Part shown: piece after piece, positions 18,871-26,177 of the stretch
How the letters are laid out: every line of letters starts with the position of its first letter
Numbering within the stretch: position 1 is the first letter of the stretch
Origin: Duganella sp. CF517
GTDB taxonomy: Bacteria; Pseudomonadota; Gammaproteobacteria; Burkholderiales; Burkholderiaceae_D
Direction of reading: 5' to 3'
NCBI RefSeq assembly: GCF_900110275.1
Contig: NZ_FODC01000009.1
Coordinates: forward strand, 1-64,000
Length of the DNA stretch: 64,000 bases
Position numbers and translations under genes: made by a program
The notes under the pieces: model-generated
Told to the model about the DNA's origin: nothing
Database searches by the model: none
What the model saw: the letters and a program-made list of their open reading frames with translations, nothing else

Positions 18871-19953
18871 ATGAGCGAATTGGTCCACACCGGCATCGTC
18901 AACGGCACCGGTTTCATCACGCTGGACCGGCCGAAGGCGTTGAACTCGCTGTCGCTGCCGATGCTGCGTACCATCACGGCGGCGCTGCTGGCGTGGCGCG
19001 ACGATTCCGACGTCGCCGCCGTGGCCATCCGCTCCAGCAGCGACAAGGCCTTCTGCGCCGGCGGCGACATCCGCTTCTTCCACGACGCCGGCCGCGCCAC
19101 GCCGCAAGCCGGCAGCGCGCTGATCGAGGATTTCTTCACCGAGGAATACGCGCTCAACCACCTGGTGCACAGCTATCCGAAACCGTACATCGCGCTGATG
19201 GATGGCGTGGTCATGGGCGGCGGCATGGGCATCGCGCAGAGCGGGCCGCACAGCCGGGTGCGCATCGTCACCGGGCGCACCAGGATGGCGATGCCGGAGG
19301 TGAACATCGGCCTGTTCCCGGATGTGGGCGGCAGCTATTTCCTGTCGCGCGCGCCGGGCGCGCTGGGGCGCTATCTGGGCGTGACCGGCGTGACGATAGG
19401 CGCGGCCGACGCGCTGTACGCGGGCCTGGCCGACCATTATGTGCCTGCGGACGAACTGGAGGTGCTGGACGCGATTTTGGAGTCGACCCCGGGCGCGGAG
19501 CTGGTCGAGGCGATCGCGGCCTTTGCGCAGCCGTTCAGGGGCGCCGCGGGGGCGGGCCGGCTGGAGGCCGAGCGGGACGCCATCGACCGCCACTTCGGCG
19601 CCGGATCGGTGCCGGCCATCGTCGCCTCGCTGGCGTCGGACGCGGGCGCGTTCGCGCGCGAAACGGTGCGCGCGATGGCGAGCCGGTCGCCGTTGATGAT
19701 GAGTGTCACGCACGAGTTGATCCGGCGTGGCGCGGCGTTGGACATGGCGGGCTGCCTGCGCCTCGAGCGCGCGCTGGTGCGGCGCGTGTTCGCGCATGGC
19801 GAGGTGTTGGAAGGCGTGCGCGCGCTGGTGGTCGACAAGGACAACGCGCCGAGGTGGAATCCGCCGTCGCTGGAGGAGGTGACCGGGGAAATGGTGCGGG
19901 GGCTGTTCGAGCCGGTGTGGCCGGATTACGCGCATCCGTTGCGCCATCTTTGA
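18871..19953 (+). CDS. Enoyl-CoA hydratase/isomerase family protein, 3-hydroxyisobutyryl-CoA hydrolase-like
   Basis: A 360-residue crotonase-fold protein. Its oxyanion-hole segments are KAFCAGGDIRFF and MDGVVMGGGMGIAQ, and the helix PEVNIGLFPDVGGSYFLSR matches 3-hydroxyisobutyryl-CoA hydrolases (valine degradation), as do the length and the extended C-terminal domain (SPLMMSVTHELIRRGA, VRALVVDKDNAPRWNPPSLE). Simple enoyl-CoA hydratases are about 260 residues. The frame opens at 18775 inside the hpf terminator, so the ATG at 18871 (MSELVHTG) is chosen. A TAGAAT -10 at 18836-18841 could drive it. No other valine-degradation genes are adjacent. Confidence 0.85.
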   Translation: MSELVHTGIVNGTGFITLDRPKALNSLSLPMLRTITAALLAWRDDSDVAAVAIRSSSDKAFCAGGDIRFFHDAGRATPQAGSALIEDFFTEEYALNHLVHSYPKPYIALMDGVVMGGGMGIAQSGPHSRVRIVTGRTRMAMPEVNIGLFPDVGGSYFLSRAPGALGRYLGVTGVTIGAADALYAGLADHYVPADELEVLDAILESTPGAELVEAIAAFAQPFRGAAGAGRLEAERDAIDRHFGAGSVPAIVASLASDAGAFARETVRAMASRSPLMMSVTHELIRRGAALDMAGCLRLERALVRRVFAHGEVLEGVRALVVDKDNAPRWNPPSLEEVTGEMVRGLFEPVWPDYAHPLRHL

Positions 19954-19991
19954 CCGCCGGCCACCGGCATCAAAAAACCCTGGACGCCGTG

Positions 19992-20852
19992 TTACTGTTC
20001 TCGGTGGCGCAGGACCACGCGTTCGTTGGGGTGGAAATACGCCGCCAGTTTCTCCGCCATATACACCGACCGGTGCTGTCCGCCGGTGCAGCCCAGCGCC
20101 ACCGTCAGGTAACTGCGGTTGTCGGTCTTGAAGAACGGCAGCCACTTCTCCACAAACGCACGGATATCGCCCATCATCTCGATGGCGCTTGGCTGCGCGT
20201 CGAGAAAGTCGATGACCGGGGCGTCGCGCCCGGTCAGCGGGCGCAACGTCAAATCGTAGTAAGGATTCGGCAGCGCCCGCACGTCGAACACGAAATCGGC
20301 GTCCATCGGCACGCCCAGCTTGAAGGCGAACGATTCGAAGAACAAGGTCAGCGGCGCCCCTTCGCTGGCGACCAGGTCCTTGACCCAGGCGCGCAGCTTG
20401 TTGGCGCTCAACTCCGACGTATCGACCACATGGCCCAGTTGTTCGATGGCCGAGAGCCGCTCGCGCTCCTCCATGATGCATTCGATCAAGGTGCGGCGCG
20501 CGGCCGGGTTCTGCCCGGGCCGCAACTCGTGCGACAGCGGATGGCTGCGGCGCGTCTCCGAGAAGCGCGCCACCAGCGAGTGCGTGTTGGCGGTCAGGAA
20601 CATGACCTTGACGTCGTGCCCTTCCTCGCGCAGGCGCTTGACGTCGGCCGGCAGCGAGGCCAGCGATTCGGCGCTGCGGGCGTCGACCGCCACCGCCAGC
20701 GCCTGCAGGCCTTCCTCGGCCAGCGTCGAGACCAGGTTCGACAGCAACGCCGGCGGCAGGTTGTCGACGCAATAGTGGCCGGTGTCTTCCAGTACGTTCA
20801 AGGCCACCGATTTGCCGGAGCCGGATATGCCTGTGATGAGGACGATACGCAT
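19992..20852 (-). CDS. rapZ: RNase adapter protein RapZ / nucleotide-binding protein
   Basis: A 286-residue P-loop protein. In E. coli it binds the sRNA GlmZ and presents it to RNase E, controlling glucosamine-6-phosphate synthesis and so the cell-envelope precursor supply. The Walker A motif is GISGSGKS at residues 8-15, and the C-terminal region has the family motifs RALPNPYYDLTLRPLTGRD and VALGCTGGQHRSVYMAEKLA. It is last of the ptsN-hprK-rapZ minus-strand group, 7 bp after hprK. Confidence 0.95.
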   Translation of the reverse strand: MRIVLITGISGSGKSVALNVLEDTGHYCVDNLPPALLSNLVSTLAEEGLQALAVAVDARSAESLASLPADVKRLREEGHDVKVMFLTANTHSLVARFSETRRSHPLSHELRPGQNPAARRTLIECIMEERERLSAIEQLGHVVDTSELSANKLRAWVKDLVASEGAPLTLFFESFAFKLGVPMDADFVFDVRALPNPYYDLTLRPLTGRDAPVIDFLDAQPSAIEMMGDIRAFVEKWLPFFKTDNRSYLTVALGCTGGQHRSVYMAEKLAAYFHPNERVVLRHREQ

Positions 20853-20859
20853 GATGGTT

Positions 20860-21795
20860 TTAATCTCCGCTCATGGCTTGCCGCTGGCGCTCCATGAACT
20901 CTTGTAAGGTGTCGATACCGCGCAATTGCAGAATGGTGTTGCGGACGGCGGCCTCCAGCAGCACCGCGATGTTGCGGCCGGCCGCGACGGGAATGACGAC
21001 CTTGCGGATCGGCAGGCCCAGCACGTCCTCGGTCGGGAACTGGAACGGCAGCCGCTCCACTTCCTCCTCCAGCGCGCCGCGGCGCACCAGGTGCACGATC
21101 AGCTTCAGGCGCATCTTGCGGCGCACGGCCGTCTCGCCGAAGATCGCCTTGATGTCCAGCAGGCCCAGCCCGCGCACTTCCAGCAGATTCTGCAGCAGGG
21201 CCGGGCAGCGGCCCTCGATCATGTTCGGCGCGATGCGCGAGAACTCGACCGCGTCGTCGGCCACCAGCCCGTGCGAGCGCGAAATCAGTTCCAGACCCAG
21301 CTCGCTCTTGCCGAGGCCCGAGTCGCCGGTGATCAGCACGCCCACGCCCAGCACGTCCATGAAGACGCCGTGCATGATGATGCGTTGCGCCAGCTTCTTG
21401 GAAAGATACACGCGCAGGAAGTCGATCACCTGTGCGGCAGGTAACGGAGTGGAGAACAGCGGGATGTTTTTTTCGTCGCAGATGGCGAGGATGTCGGGCG
21501 GCGTTTCCAGGCCCTGGGCGATGATCAGCGCCGGCGGGCCGCCGGCGATCAGCTCGCCGATGACGTGGGCGCGCGTGAGCGCCTTCAAGCGCTGGTAGTA
21601 ATTGATTTCCTGGTGCCCGAAGACCTGGATGCGGCCCGGGTGGATGGTGTTCAGGTGGCCGACCTGGTCGGCGGCGGAGGCGACGTCGCCGGAGATCAGG
21701 CGTTCGCCGCCGGGAAAGCCGGCGAACCAGCCGAGCTGCAAACTCTCGCGATTGTCGTCGTAAAGCCTTTGTATCGTCAGCGGCGTTTGCAGCAT
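20860..21795 (-). CDS. hprK: HPr kinase/phosphorylase
   Basis: A bifunctional enzyme that phosphorylates and dephosphorylates a serine of HPr-type phosphocarriers. In betaproteobacteria it belongs to an incomplete regulatory PTS. It has 311 residues. The N-terminal HprK domain (1-125) is followed by a C-terminal kinase domain with Walker A GDSGLGKS at 157-164, HGLVADDAVEF, and the family signature LEVRGLGLLDIKAIFG near residue 205. It precedes rapZ by 7 bp and follows ptsN after 100 bp. Confidence 0.96.
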   Translation of the reverse strand: MLQTPLTIQRLYDDNRESLQLGWFAGFPGGERLISGDVASAADQVGHLNTIHPGRIQVFGHQEINYYQRLKALTRAHVIGELIAGGPPALIIAQGLETPPDILAICDEKNIPLFSTPLPAAQVIDFLRVYLSKKLAQRIIMHGVFMDVLGVGVLITGDSGLGKSELGLELISRSHGLVADDAVEFSRIAPNMIEGRCPALLQNLLEVRGLGLLDIKAIFGETAVRRKMRLKLIVHLVRRGALEEEVERLPFQFPTEDVLGLPIRKVVIPVAAGRNIAVLLEAAVRNTILQLRGIDTLQEFMERQRQAMSGD

Positions 21796-21895
21796 AGGGC
21801 GTCTTTATCTCAAGGTTGGACTACGTGGCGGTACGCCCTTAGTTTAACCTATTGTCCGCCAACCCATGCTTGCAAGCCACTTCCCCGCCTGGCGG

Positions 21896-22378
21896 TCAGC
21901 CGGCAGCCTGCAGGCTCGGCATCCAGTTGATGATGCGCGAATGCACCGATTTCGGGTCCGGATCGGTGGAGAGCGCCGTGCGGAACGCGTCGTCGGAGAA
22001 CATCTCGGCGATTTCCGACAGGATTTCCAGATGCTGCTGGGTGACGTGGTCCGGGATCAGCAGGAAGAACAGCAGATTGACCGGCTTGCCGTCGGGCGAC
22101 TCGAACGGAATCGGCTCGGCCAGGCGGACGAACGCCGCCAGCGGCGATTTCAGGCTCTTCATGCCCTTGATGCGGCCGTGCGGCACGGCCACGCCGTGAC
22201 CGAGCCCGGTCGAACCGAGGCGCTCGCGCGCGAACAGGTTGTCCGAGACGGTGGAGCGGGCGATGCCGCAGTTGTTTTCGAAGATCAGGCCGGCTTGCTC
22301 GAATGCCCGCTTCTTGCTGGACACTTCCAGGTCGAGCAGGACGTTTTCGAGGGAGAGTATTTTGCTCAGGTTATTCAT
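21896..22378 (-). CDS. ptsN: PTS IIA-like nitrogen-regulatory protein PtsN
   Basis: EIIA-Ntr, 160 residues, the output protein of the nitrogen PTS; its phosphorylation state links nitrogen and potassium status to other regulators. The phosphorylated histidine is predicted to be His67 in TGLGHGVAVPHGRIKG. The C-terminal half has LLFFLLIPDHVTQQHLEILS and SEIAEMFSDDAFR. It is first of the minus-strand group ptsN-hprK-rapZ; its promoter must lie in the AT-rich gap above 22378. Confidence 0.95.
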   Translation of the reverse strand: MNNLSKILSLENVLLDLEVSSKKRAFEQAGLIFENNCGIARSTVSDNLFARERLGSTGLGHGVAVPHGRIKGMKSLKSPLAAFVRLAEPIPFESPDGKPVNLLFFLLIPDHVTQQHLEILSEIAEMFSDDAFRTALSTDPDPKSVHSRIINWMPSLQAAG

Positions 22379-22687
22379 AAGACGATAAGAATGTTACGAC
22401 GCACAAGGCGTGCCGCCGCCGAATTATAGGCTTGTTTGTGCGCCATGTAACATGAATTCGCTCGCACCGGCGTTGCTTAATGATCAGGCAGCCGGCGCGC
22501 CGGGCCGCCAAGGTTATTATTGAAAATGCACCGCAGAAAGCATTTGCTATTTATGCGCAAAAAAGCGTGAAAATGCCGGTTTTTCGCCGCAAAGCGACGC
22601 GTTTTTCCGATTTTTCGCGTTTTTCAACCGATGCGCGGATTTCTTACGAAAGTCGCATCATTGGCCACATCATACGCCTGATTTTTG
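22379..22687. other. 309-bp AT-rich gap between queF and ptsN
   Basis: No convincing gene is present; the small open frames here overlap the end of queF and look random. The stretch is much richer in A/T than the flanking genes and has a run of similar phrases (CGTTTTTC, CGATTTTTC, CGCGTTTTTC at about 22600-22626). It should hold the ptsN promoter on the minus strand, but no consensus pair could be fixed. Confidence 0.5.
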
Positions 22688-23521
22688 CTATTGACGCGCC
22701 CCGCGCAGGTTCGGCGGTTTCTGTGCCGTGCTGAAATTGCTGCGCCACGGATTGATGTCCAGGCCGCCGCGGCGGGTATAGCGCGCGTACACGGCCAGCT
22801 GCTGCGGCGCGCACTGGCGCAGGATGTCGACGAAGATGCGCTCGACGCATTGTTCGTGGAATTCGTTGTGCTCGCGGAAACCGATCAGGTATTTCAACAA
22901 ACTTTCCTGGTCGATTTGCGGACCGGCATAGTGGATCTGCACGCTGGCCCAGTCGGGCTGGCCTGTGACCAGGCAGTTCGACTTGAGCAGGTGCGACACC
23001 AGTTTTTCCTCGACCGGCTCCTCGTCGTGCGCGGCCTTGAGGATCTCCGGCGACGGGCTGTAGTTGTCGACTTCGATATCGAGGCGGTCCAGCAGCAGGC
23101 CGTCGAGTTCGCCCATCGCGATCATGCCGAATTCCTCCGGCTGGGTGATGGTGATGTGGACGTTGGCGCCGGCCGCCTCGGTCAGGTCCTGTTGCAGCAG
23201 CGATTTGAGCGCCACCACGTTTTCCAGCCGGGTCTGGTTGAACGAATTGAGGTAGAGCTTGAACGATTTCGATTCGATGATGTTGGGCGAATCGGCCGGG
23301 AAGGTGACGCGGGCGATCGCCACCTGCGGTTTGCCGCGCTGGTTGAGCCAGGAGATCTCGTAGGCGTTCCAGATGTCGACGCCGAAGAACGGCAGCGTGC
23401 CGGCCAGGCCCAGCTCGTCGCGCTTGCCCTGGCGCGGGATCGGGAACAGCAGTTCCGGCGCGTAATCGGTGCGGTAGGCGGAGGTTTTTCCCAGCGGGGA
23501 CAGGTCGGCGGAGTTGGTCAT
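22688..23521 (-). CDS. queF: NADPH-dependent 7-cyano-7-deazaguanine reductase QueF
   Basis: Reduces the nitrile preQ0 to the amine preQ1 in queuosine tRNA modification. It has 277 residues, the long bimodular form found in E. coli-type organisms. The QueF signature ESKSFKLYLNSFNQTRLE lies at 83-100. The catalytic cysteine is predicted to be Cys183 in LKSNCLVTGQPDWAS, with the following acidic/histidine site in FREHNEFHEQCVERIF. No other queuosine genes are adjacent. Confidence 0.96.
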   Translation of the reverse strand: MTNSADLSPLGKTSAYRTDYAPELLFPIPRQGKRDELGLAGTLPFFGVDIWNAYEISWLNQRGKPQVAIARVTFPADSPNIIESKSFKLYLNSFNQTRLENVVALKSLLQQDLTEAAGANVHITITQPEEFGMIAMGELDGLLLDRLDIEVDNYSPSPEILKAAHDEEPVEEKLVSHLLKSNCLVTGQPDWASVQIHYAGPQIDQESLLKYLIGFREHNEFHEQCVERIFVDILRQCAPQQLAVYARYTRRGGLDINPWRSNFSTAQKPPNLRGARQ

Positions 23522-23648
23522 GACGGTCGTGGATTCGGCAAAGGTGAAATGGTAGCCTAATTCACCGCGGCATGCCGGGACGGGGTGAGGCGTAGGGCCG
23601 ATGACGCCGCGCCAATCCGCCCCACGGTTATCAGAAGACGCTTGGTCC

Positions 23649-25184
23649 TCAGCCCAGGAACAGCTTGTAGACCGGATTGGCGCTCTCGTCCCAGTAACGG
23701 TAGCCGAGCGTGGTGAGGAACTGCGCGAACGCGCCCATTTCCTCGGACGGCACCTGCAAGCCGATCAGGATGCGGCCGACGTCGCCGCCCTGGCTGCGGT
23801 AATGGCACAGCGAAATGTTCCAGTTCGGCGCCATGCTGTCGAGGAAGCGCATCAGCGCGCCCGGGCGCTCGGGGAACTCGAAGCGGTACAGCAGCTCGTC
23901 CTTGGCCAGCCCGCTCTTGCCGCCGACCAGGTGGCGGATGTGGGCCTTGGCCAGTTCGTCGTGCGTCAAATCCAGCGTCTTGAAATCGTGCTCCTCGAAC
24001 TTGCGCGCCAGCGCGCCGGACTCGCCGCGGTCGGCGATCTGCACGCCGACGAACACGTGGGCCTCGTCCTTGTCGCTGATGCGGTAGTTGAACTCGGTGA
24101 CATTGCGCGGCCCCACCAGCGAGCAGAAGCGCTTGAAGCTGCCGCGCTGCTCGGGCAAGGTGACGGCGAACACCGCCTCGCGCGCCTCGCCCAGTTCGGC
24201 GCGCTCGGCAACGAAGCGCAGGCGGTCGAAATTCATGTTGGCGCCGCAGGCGATGGTGATCAAGGTCTCGTTCTTGACCGGGTCCTTGGTCATGGCCGCG
24301 CGCTCGATGTAGGCCTTGGCGCCGGCGATGGCCAGCGCGCCGGCCGGCTCCAGGATGCTGCGGGTGTCGGTGAACACGTCCTTGATGGCGGCGCTGATGG
24401 CGTCGGTGTCGACGATGATGATGTCGTCGACCAGTTCGCGCGCGATGCGGAACGTTTCCTCGCCGACCAGGCGCACCGCGGTGCCGTCCGAGAACAGGCC
24501 GACATCGGCCAGCGTGACGCGCTCGCCGGCCTTGATGCTGCGCGCCATGGCGTCCGAATCGATGGTTTGCACGCCGATGATCTTGATGTCCGGGCGGATC
24601 GCCTTGACGTACGAGGCCACGCCCGCGATCAGGCCGCCGCCGCCGATGGCGACGAAGATGGCGTGGATCGGGCCGGAATGCTGGCGCAGGATTTCCATGC
24701 CGATGGTGCCCTGGCCGGCGATGACGTCGGGATCGTCGAACGGATGGACGAAGGTCAGCTTCTGTTCCTGCTCCAGGGTCAGCGCGTGGTTGTAGGCGTC
24801 GGTATAGGACTCGCCGTGCAGCACCACTTCGACGTCGGCGCCGCCGCGCGCCTTGACGGCGTCGATCTTCACTTGCGGGGTGGTGGTCGGCATGACGATC
24901 AGCGCGCGGCAGCCCAGTTTGGCGGCCGACAGCGCCACGCCCTGGGCGTGGTTGCCGGCCGAGGCGCAGATGACGCCGCGTTTGCGCTGGGCGTCGCTCA
25001 GGTGGGCCATCTTGTTGTAGGCGCCGCGAATCTTGAAGCTGAACACGCTCTGCATGTCCTCGCGCTTGAAATAAATTCGGTTCTCGTAGCGCTGCGACAA
25101 GGTCGGCGCGAGTTCCAGCGGGGTTTCATCAGCGACGTCGTAGACGCGCGCGGTCAGGATTTTCTTCAGATAGTCGATAGTCAT
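23649..25184 (-). CDS. ilvA: Threonine ammonia-lyase (biosynthetic) IlvA
   Basis: A PLP enzyme converting threonine to 2-oxobutanoate, the first committed step of isoleucine synthesis. It has 511 residues from ATG 25184 (MTIDYLKKIL). The PLP lysine is predicted to be Lys51 in SVFSFKIRGAYNKM. The phosphate-binding glycine loop is VAIGGGGLIAGVA. Two C-terminal ACT-like regulatory domains (about 330-511, with FKRFCSLVGPRNVTEFNYR and RFEFPERPGALMRFLDS) indicate isoleucine-inhibited, long-form IlvA. The longer open frame to 25241 starts inside the palindromic element at 25225-25308 and is rejected. Confidence 0.96.
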   Translation of the reverse strand: MTIDYLKKILTARVYDVADETPLELAPTLSQRYENRIYFKREDMQSVFSFKIRGAYNKMAHLSDAQRKRGVICASAGNHAQGVALSAAKLGCRALIVMPTTTPQVKIDAVKARGGADVEVVLHGESYTDAYNHALTLEQEQKLTFVHPFDDPDVIAGQGTIGMEILRQHSGPIHAIFVAIGGGGLIAGVASYVKAIRPDIKIIGVQTIDSDAMARSIKAGERVTLADVGLFSDGTAVRLVGEETFRIARELVDDIIIVDTDAISAAIKDVFTDTRSILEPAGALAIAGAKAYIERAAMTKDPVKNETLITIACGANMNFDRLRFVAERAELGEAREAVFAVTLPEQRGSFKRFCSLVGPRNVTEFNYRISDKDEAHVFVGVQIADRGESGALARKFEEHDFKTLDLTHDELAKAHIRHLVGGKSGLAKDELLYRFEFPERPGALMRFLDSMAPNWNISLCHYRSQGGDVGRILIGLQVPSEEMGAFAQFLTTLGYRYWDESANPVYKLFLG

Positions 25185-25224
25185 GGTCTGCAAACAGTGA
25201 TTCCAGAGGGCCGGAGTCCATGCT

Positions 25225-25308
25225 GGGGTCAAGTCTGTCATTCGGACAGGAGCTGTGCCGTAAGTACTGCTACGGCACAGCTCCTGTCCGAATGACAGAC
25301 TTGACCCC
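25225..25308. repeat. Long perfect palindrome (38-bp arms, 8-bp centre)
   Basis: The arms 25225-25262 and 25271-25308 are exact reverse complements over 38 bp, starting GGGGTCAAGTCTG and ending CAGACTTGACCCC, with the 8-nt centre AGTACTGC. The element lies in the divergent gap between ilvA and the YqaA gene, so it does not serve as an ordinary terminator for either. Its form suggests a dispersed REP-like or MITE-like unit. No transposase or RAYT gene is in the window, and no second copy was seen here. Confidence 0.9.
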
Positions 25309-25426
25309 GTGGGCTCCGCAGTTGTTCGATGCTAACTATCCGGCGGGTGACCGGGTCGGGCAGGGGCGCGGGTACTATGCCTGTGGGCAAGGACCGGGCT
25401 GTTCAATCGTGCGGTGTGCGGATCAT

Positions 25427-25432
25427 TATAAT
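25427..25432 (+). promoter_or_regulatory. -10 element (TATAAT) of the yqaA-like gene
   Basis: An exact TATAAT lies 30 bp before the ATG at 25462. A partial -35 (TTCAAT at 25402-25407) stands 19 bp upstream. Confidence 0.5.
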
Positions 25433-25461
25433 GGACACCTTTCGTCCCGCTAAAGAAACCG

Positions 25462-25953
25462 ATGATCGAATCTGCAATCGCCTGGCTGCTCAACGTGCTG
25501 GCGGCACCGGAAGTGGGCCTGACGTCGGTCTTCGTCATCAGTTTCGTGTCCGCCACCCTGGTGCCGCTGGGCTCGGAGCCGGCGGTGTTCGCGGTCATCA
25601 AGGCCAATCCGGAACTGTTCTGGAGCGCCATCGGCGTGGCGACCGTCGGCAACACCCTCGGCGGCGCCGTCGATTACTGGATCGGCTACCAGGCCAAGAC
25701 CACCTTCGCCAAGGAGCGCAAGAGCCGCTGGTTCCATTGGCTCGAGCGCTACGGCGCCAAGACCATGCTGCTGGCCTGGCTGCCCGGCATCGGCGATCCG
25801 CTGTGCACCCTGGGTGGCTGGCTCAAACTGCCTTTCTGGCCCAGCCTGGCCTATATGTGCGTCGGCAAACTGCTGCGCTACCTGACCATGACCACCTTGC
25901 TGTTGTATGTGCCGGACGGCGTCTGGCACCGGATCGGACAAATGCTGGGCTAA
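25462..25953 (+). CDS. YqaA family membrane protein (VTT/DedA-like)
   Basis: A 163-residue inner-membrane protein of the YqaA branch of the VTT (DedA-related) superfamily. It has four hydrophobic stretches: TSVFVISFVSATLVPLGSEP, ATVGNTLGGAVDYWIGYQAK, MLLAWLPGIGDPLCTLGGWL and LTMTTLLLYV. The glycine-rich reentrant motifs G(S)EP, GGAVDYWIG and PGIGDP are typical. DedA relatives act in lipid carrier or phospholipid scrambling, but YqaA proteins have no established substrate. It is a single gene with its own TATAAT element. Confidence 0.85.
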   Translation: MIESAIAWLLNVLAAPEVGLTSVFVISFVSATLVPLGSEPAVFAVIKANPELFWSAIGVATVGNTLGGAVDYWIGYQAKTTFAKERKSRWFHWLERYGAKTMLLAWLPGIGDPLCTLGGWLKLPFWPSLAYMCVGKLLRYLTMTTLLLYVPDGVWHRIGQMLG

Positions 25954-26177
25954 TCTGGTGCAATTGATCGTATTGCCGGATGCGCAGGATTCGGAATTTC
26001 GTTCAGTTTCCGGCGGAATGGTTGAATTTTCTTGCCGATAATCGCGTTCATCCGCAAATTAATGGCGCGTCCGGGGAAACGCAAGAGTCCCCCCGCCGTC
26101 TAAGGCTGTTCCGACATGGTGCGTCGCAATACGCTAGAATGGCCCTCCCGGGTTCCAGTTTACAAGTCCAATCGCCA

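Noticed and set aside
22480..22734. An 84-codon frame in the AT-rich gap before ptsN
   Set aside because: It overlaps the end of queF, has no recognisable domain and no ribosome binding site.
25185..25241. Extension of IlvA to the ATG at 25241
   Set aside because: That ATG lies inside the 38-bp palindrome arm; homologues begin near MTIDYLKK at 25184.
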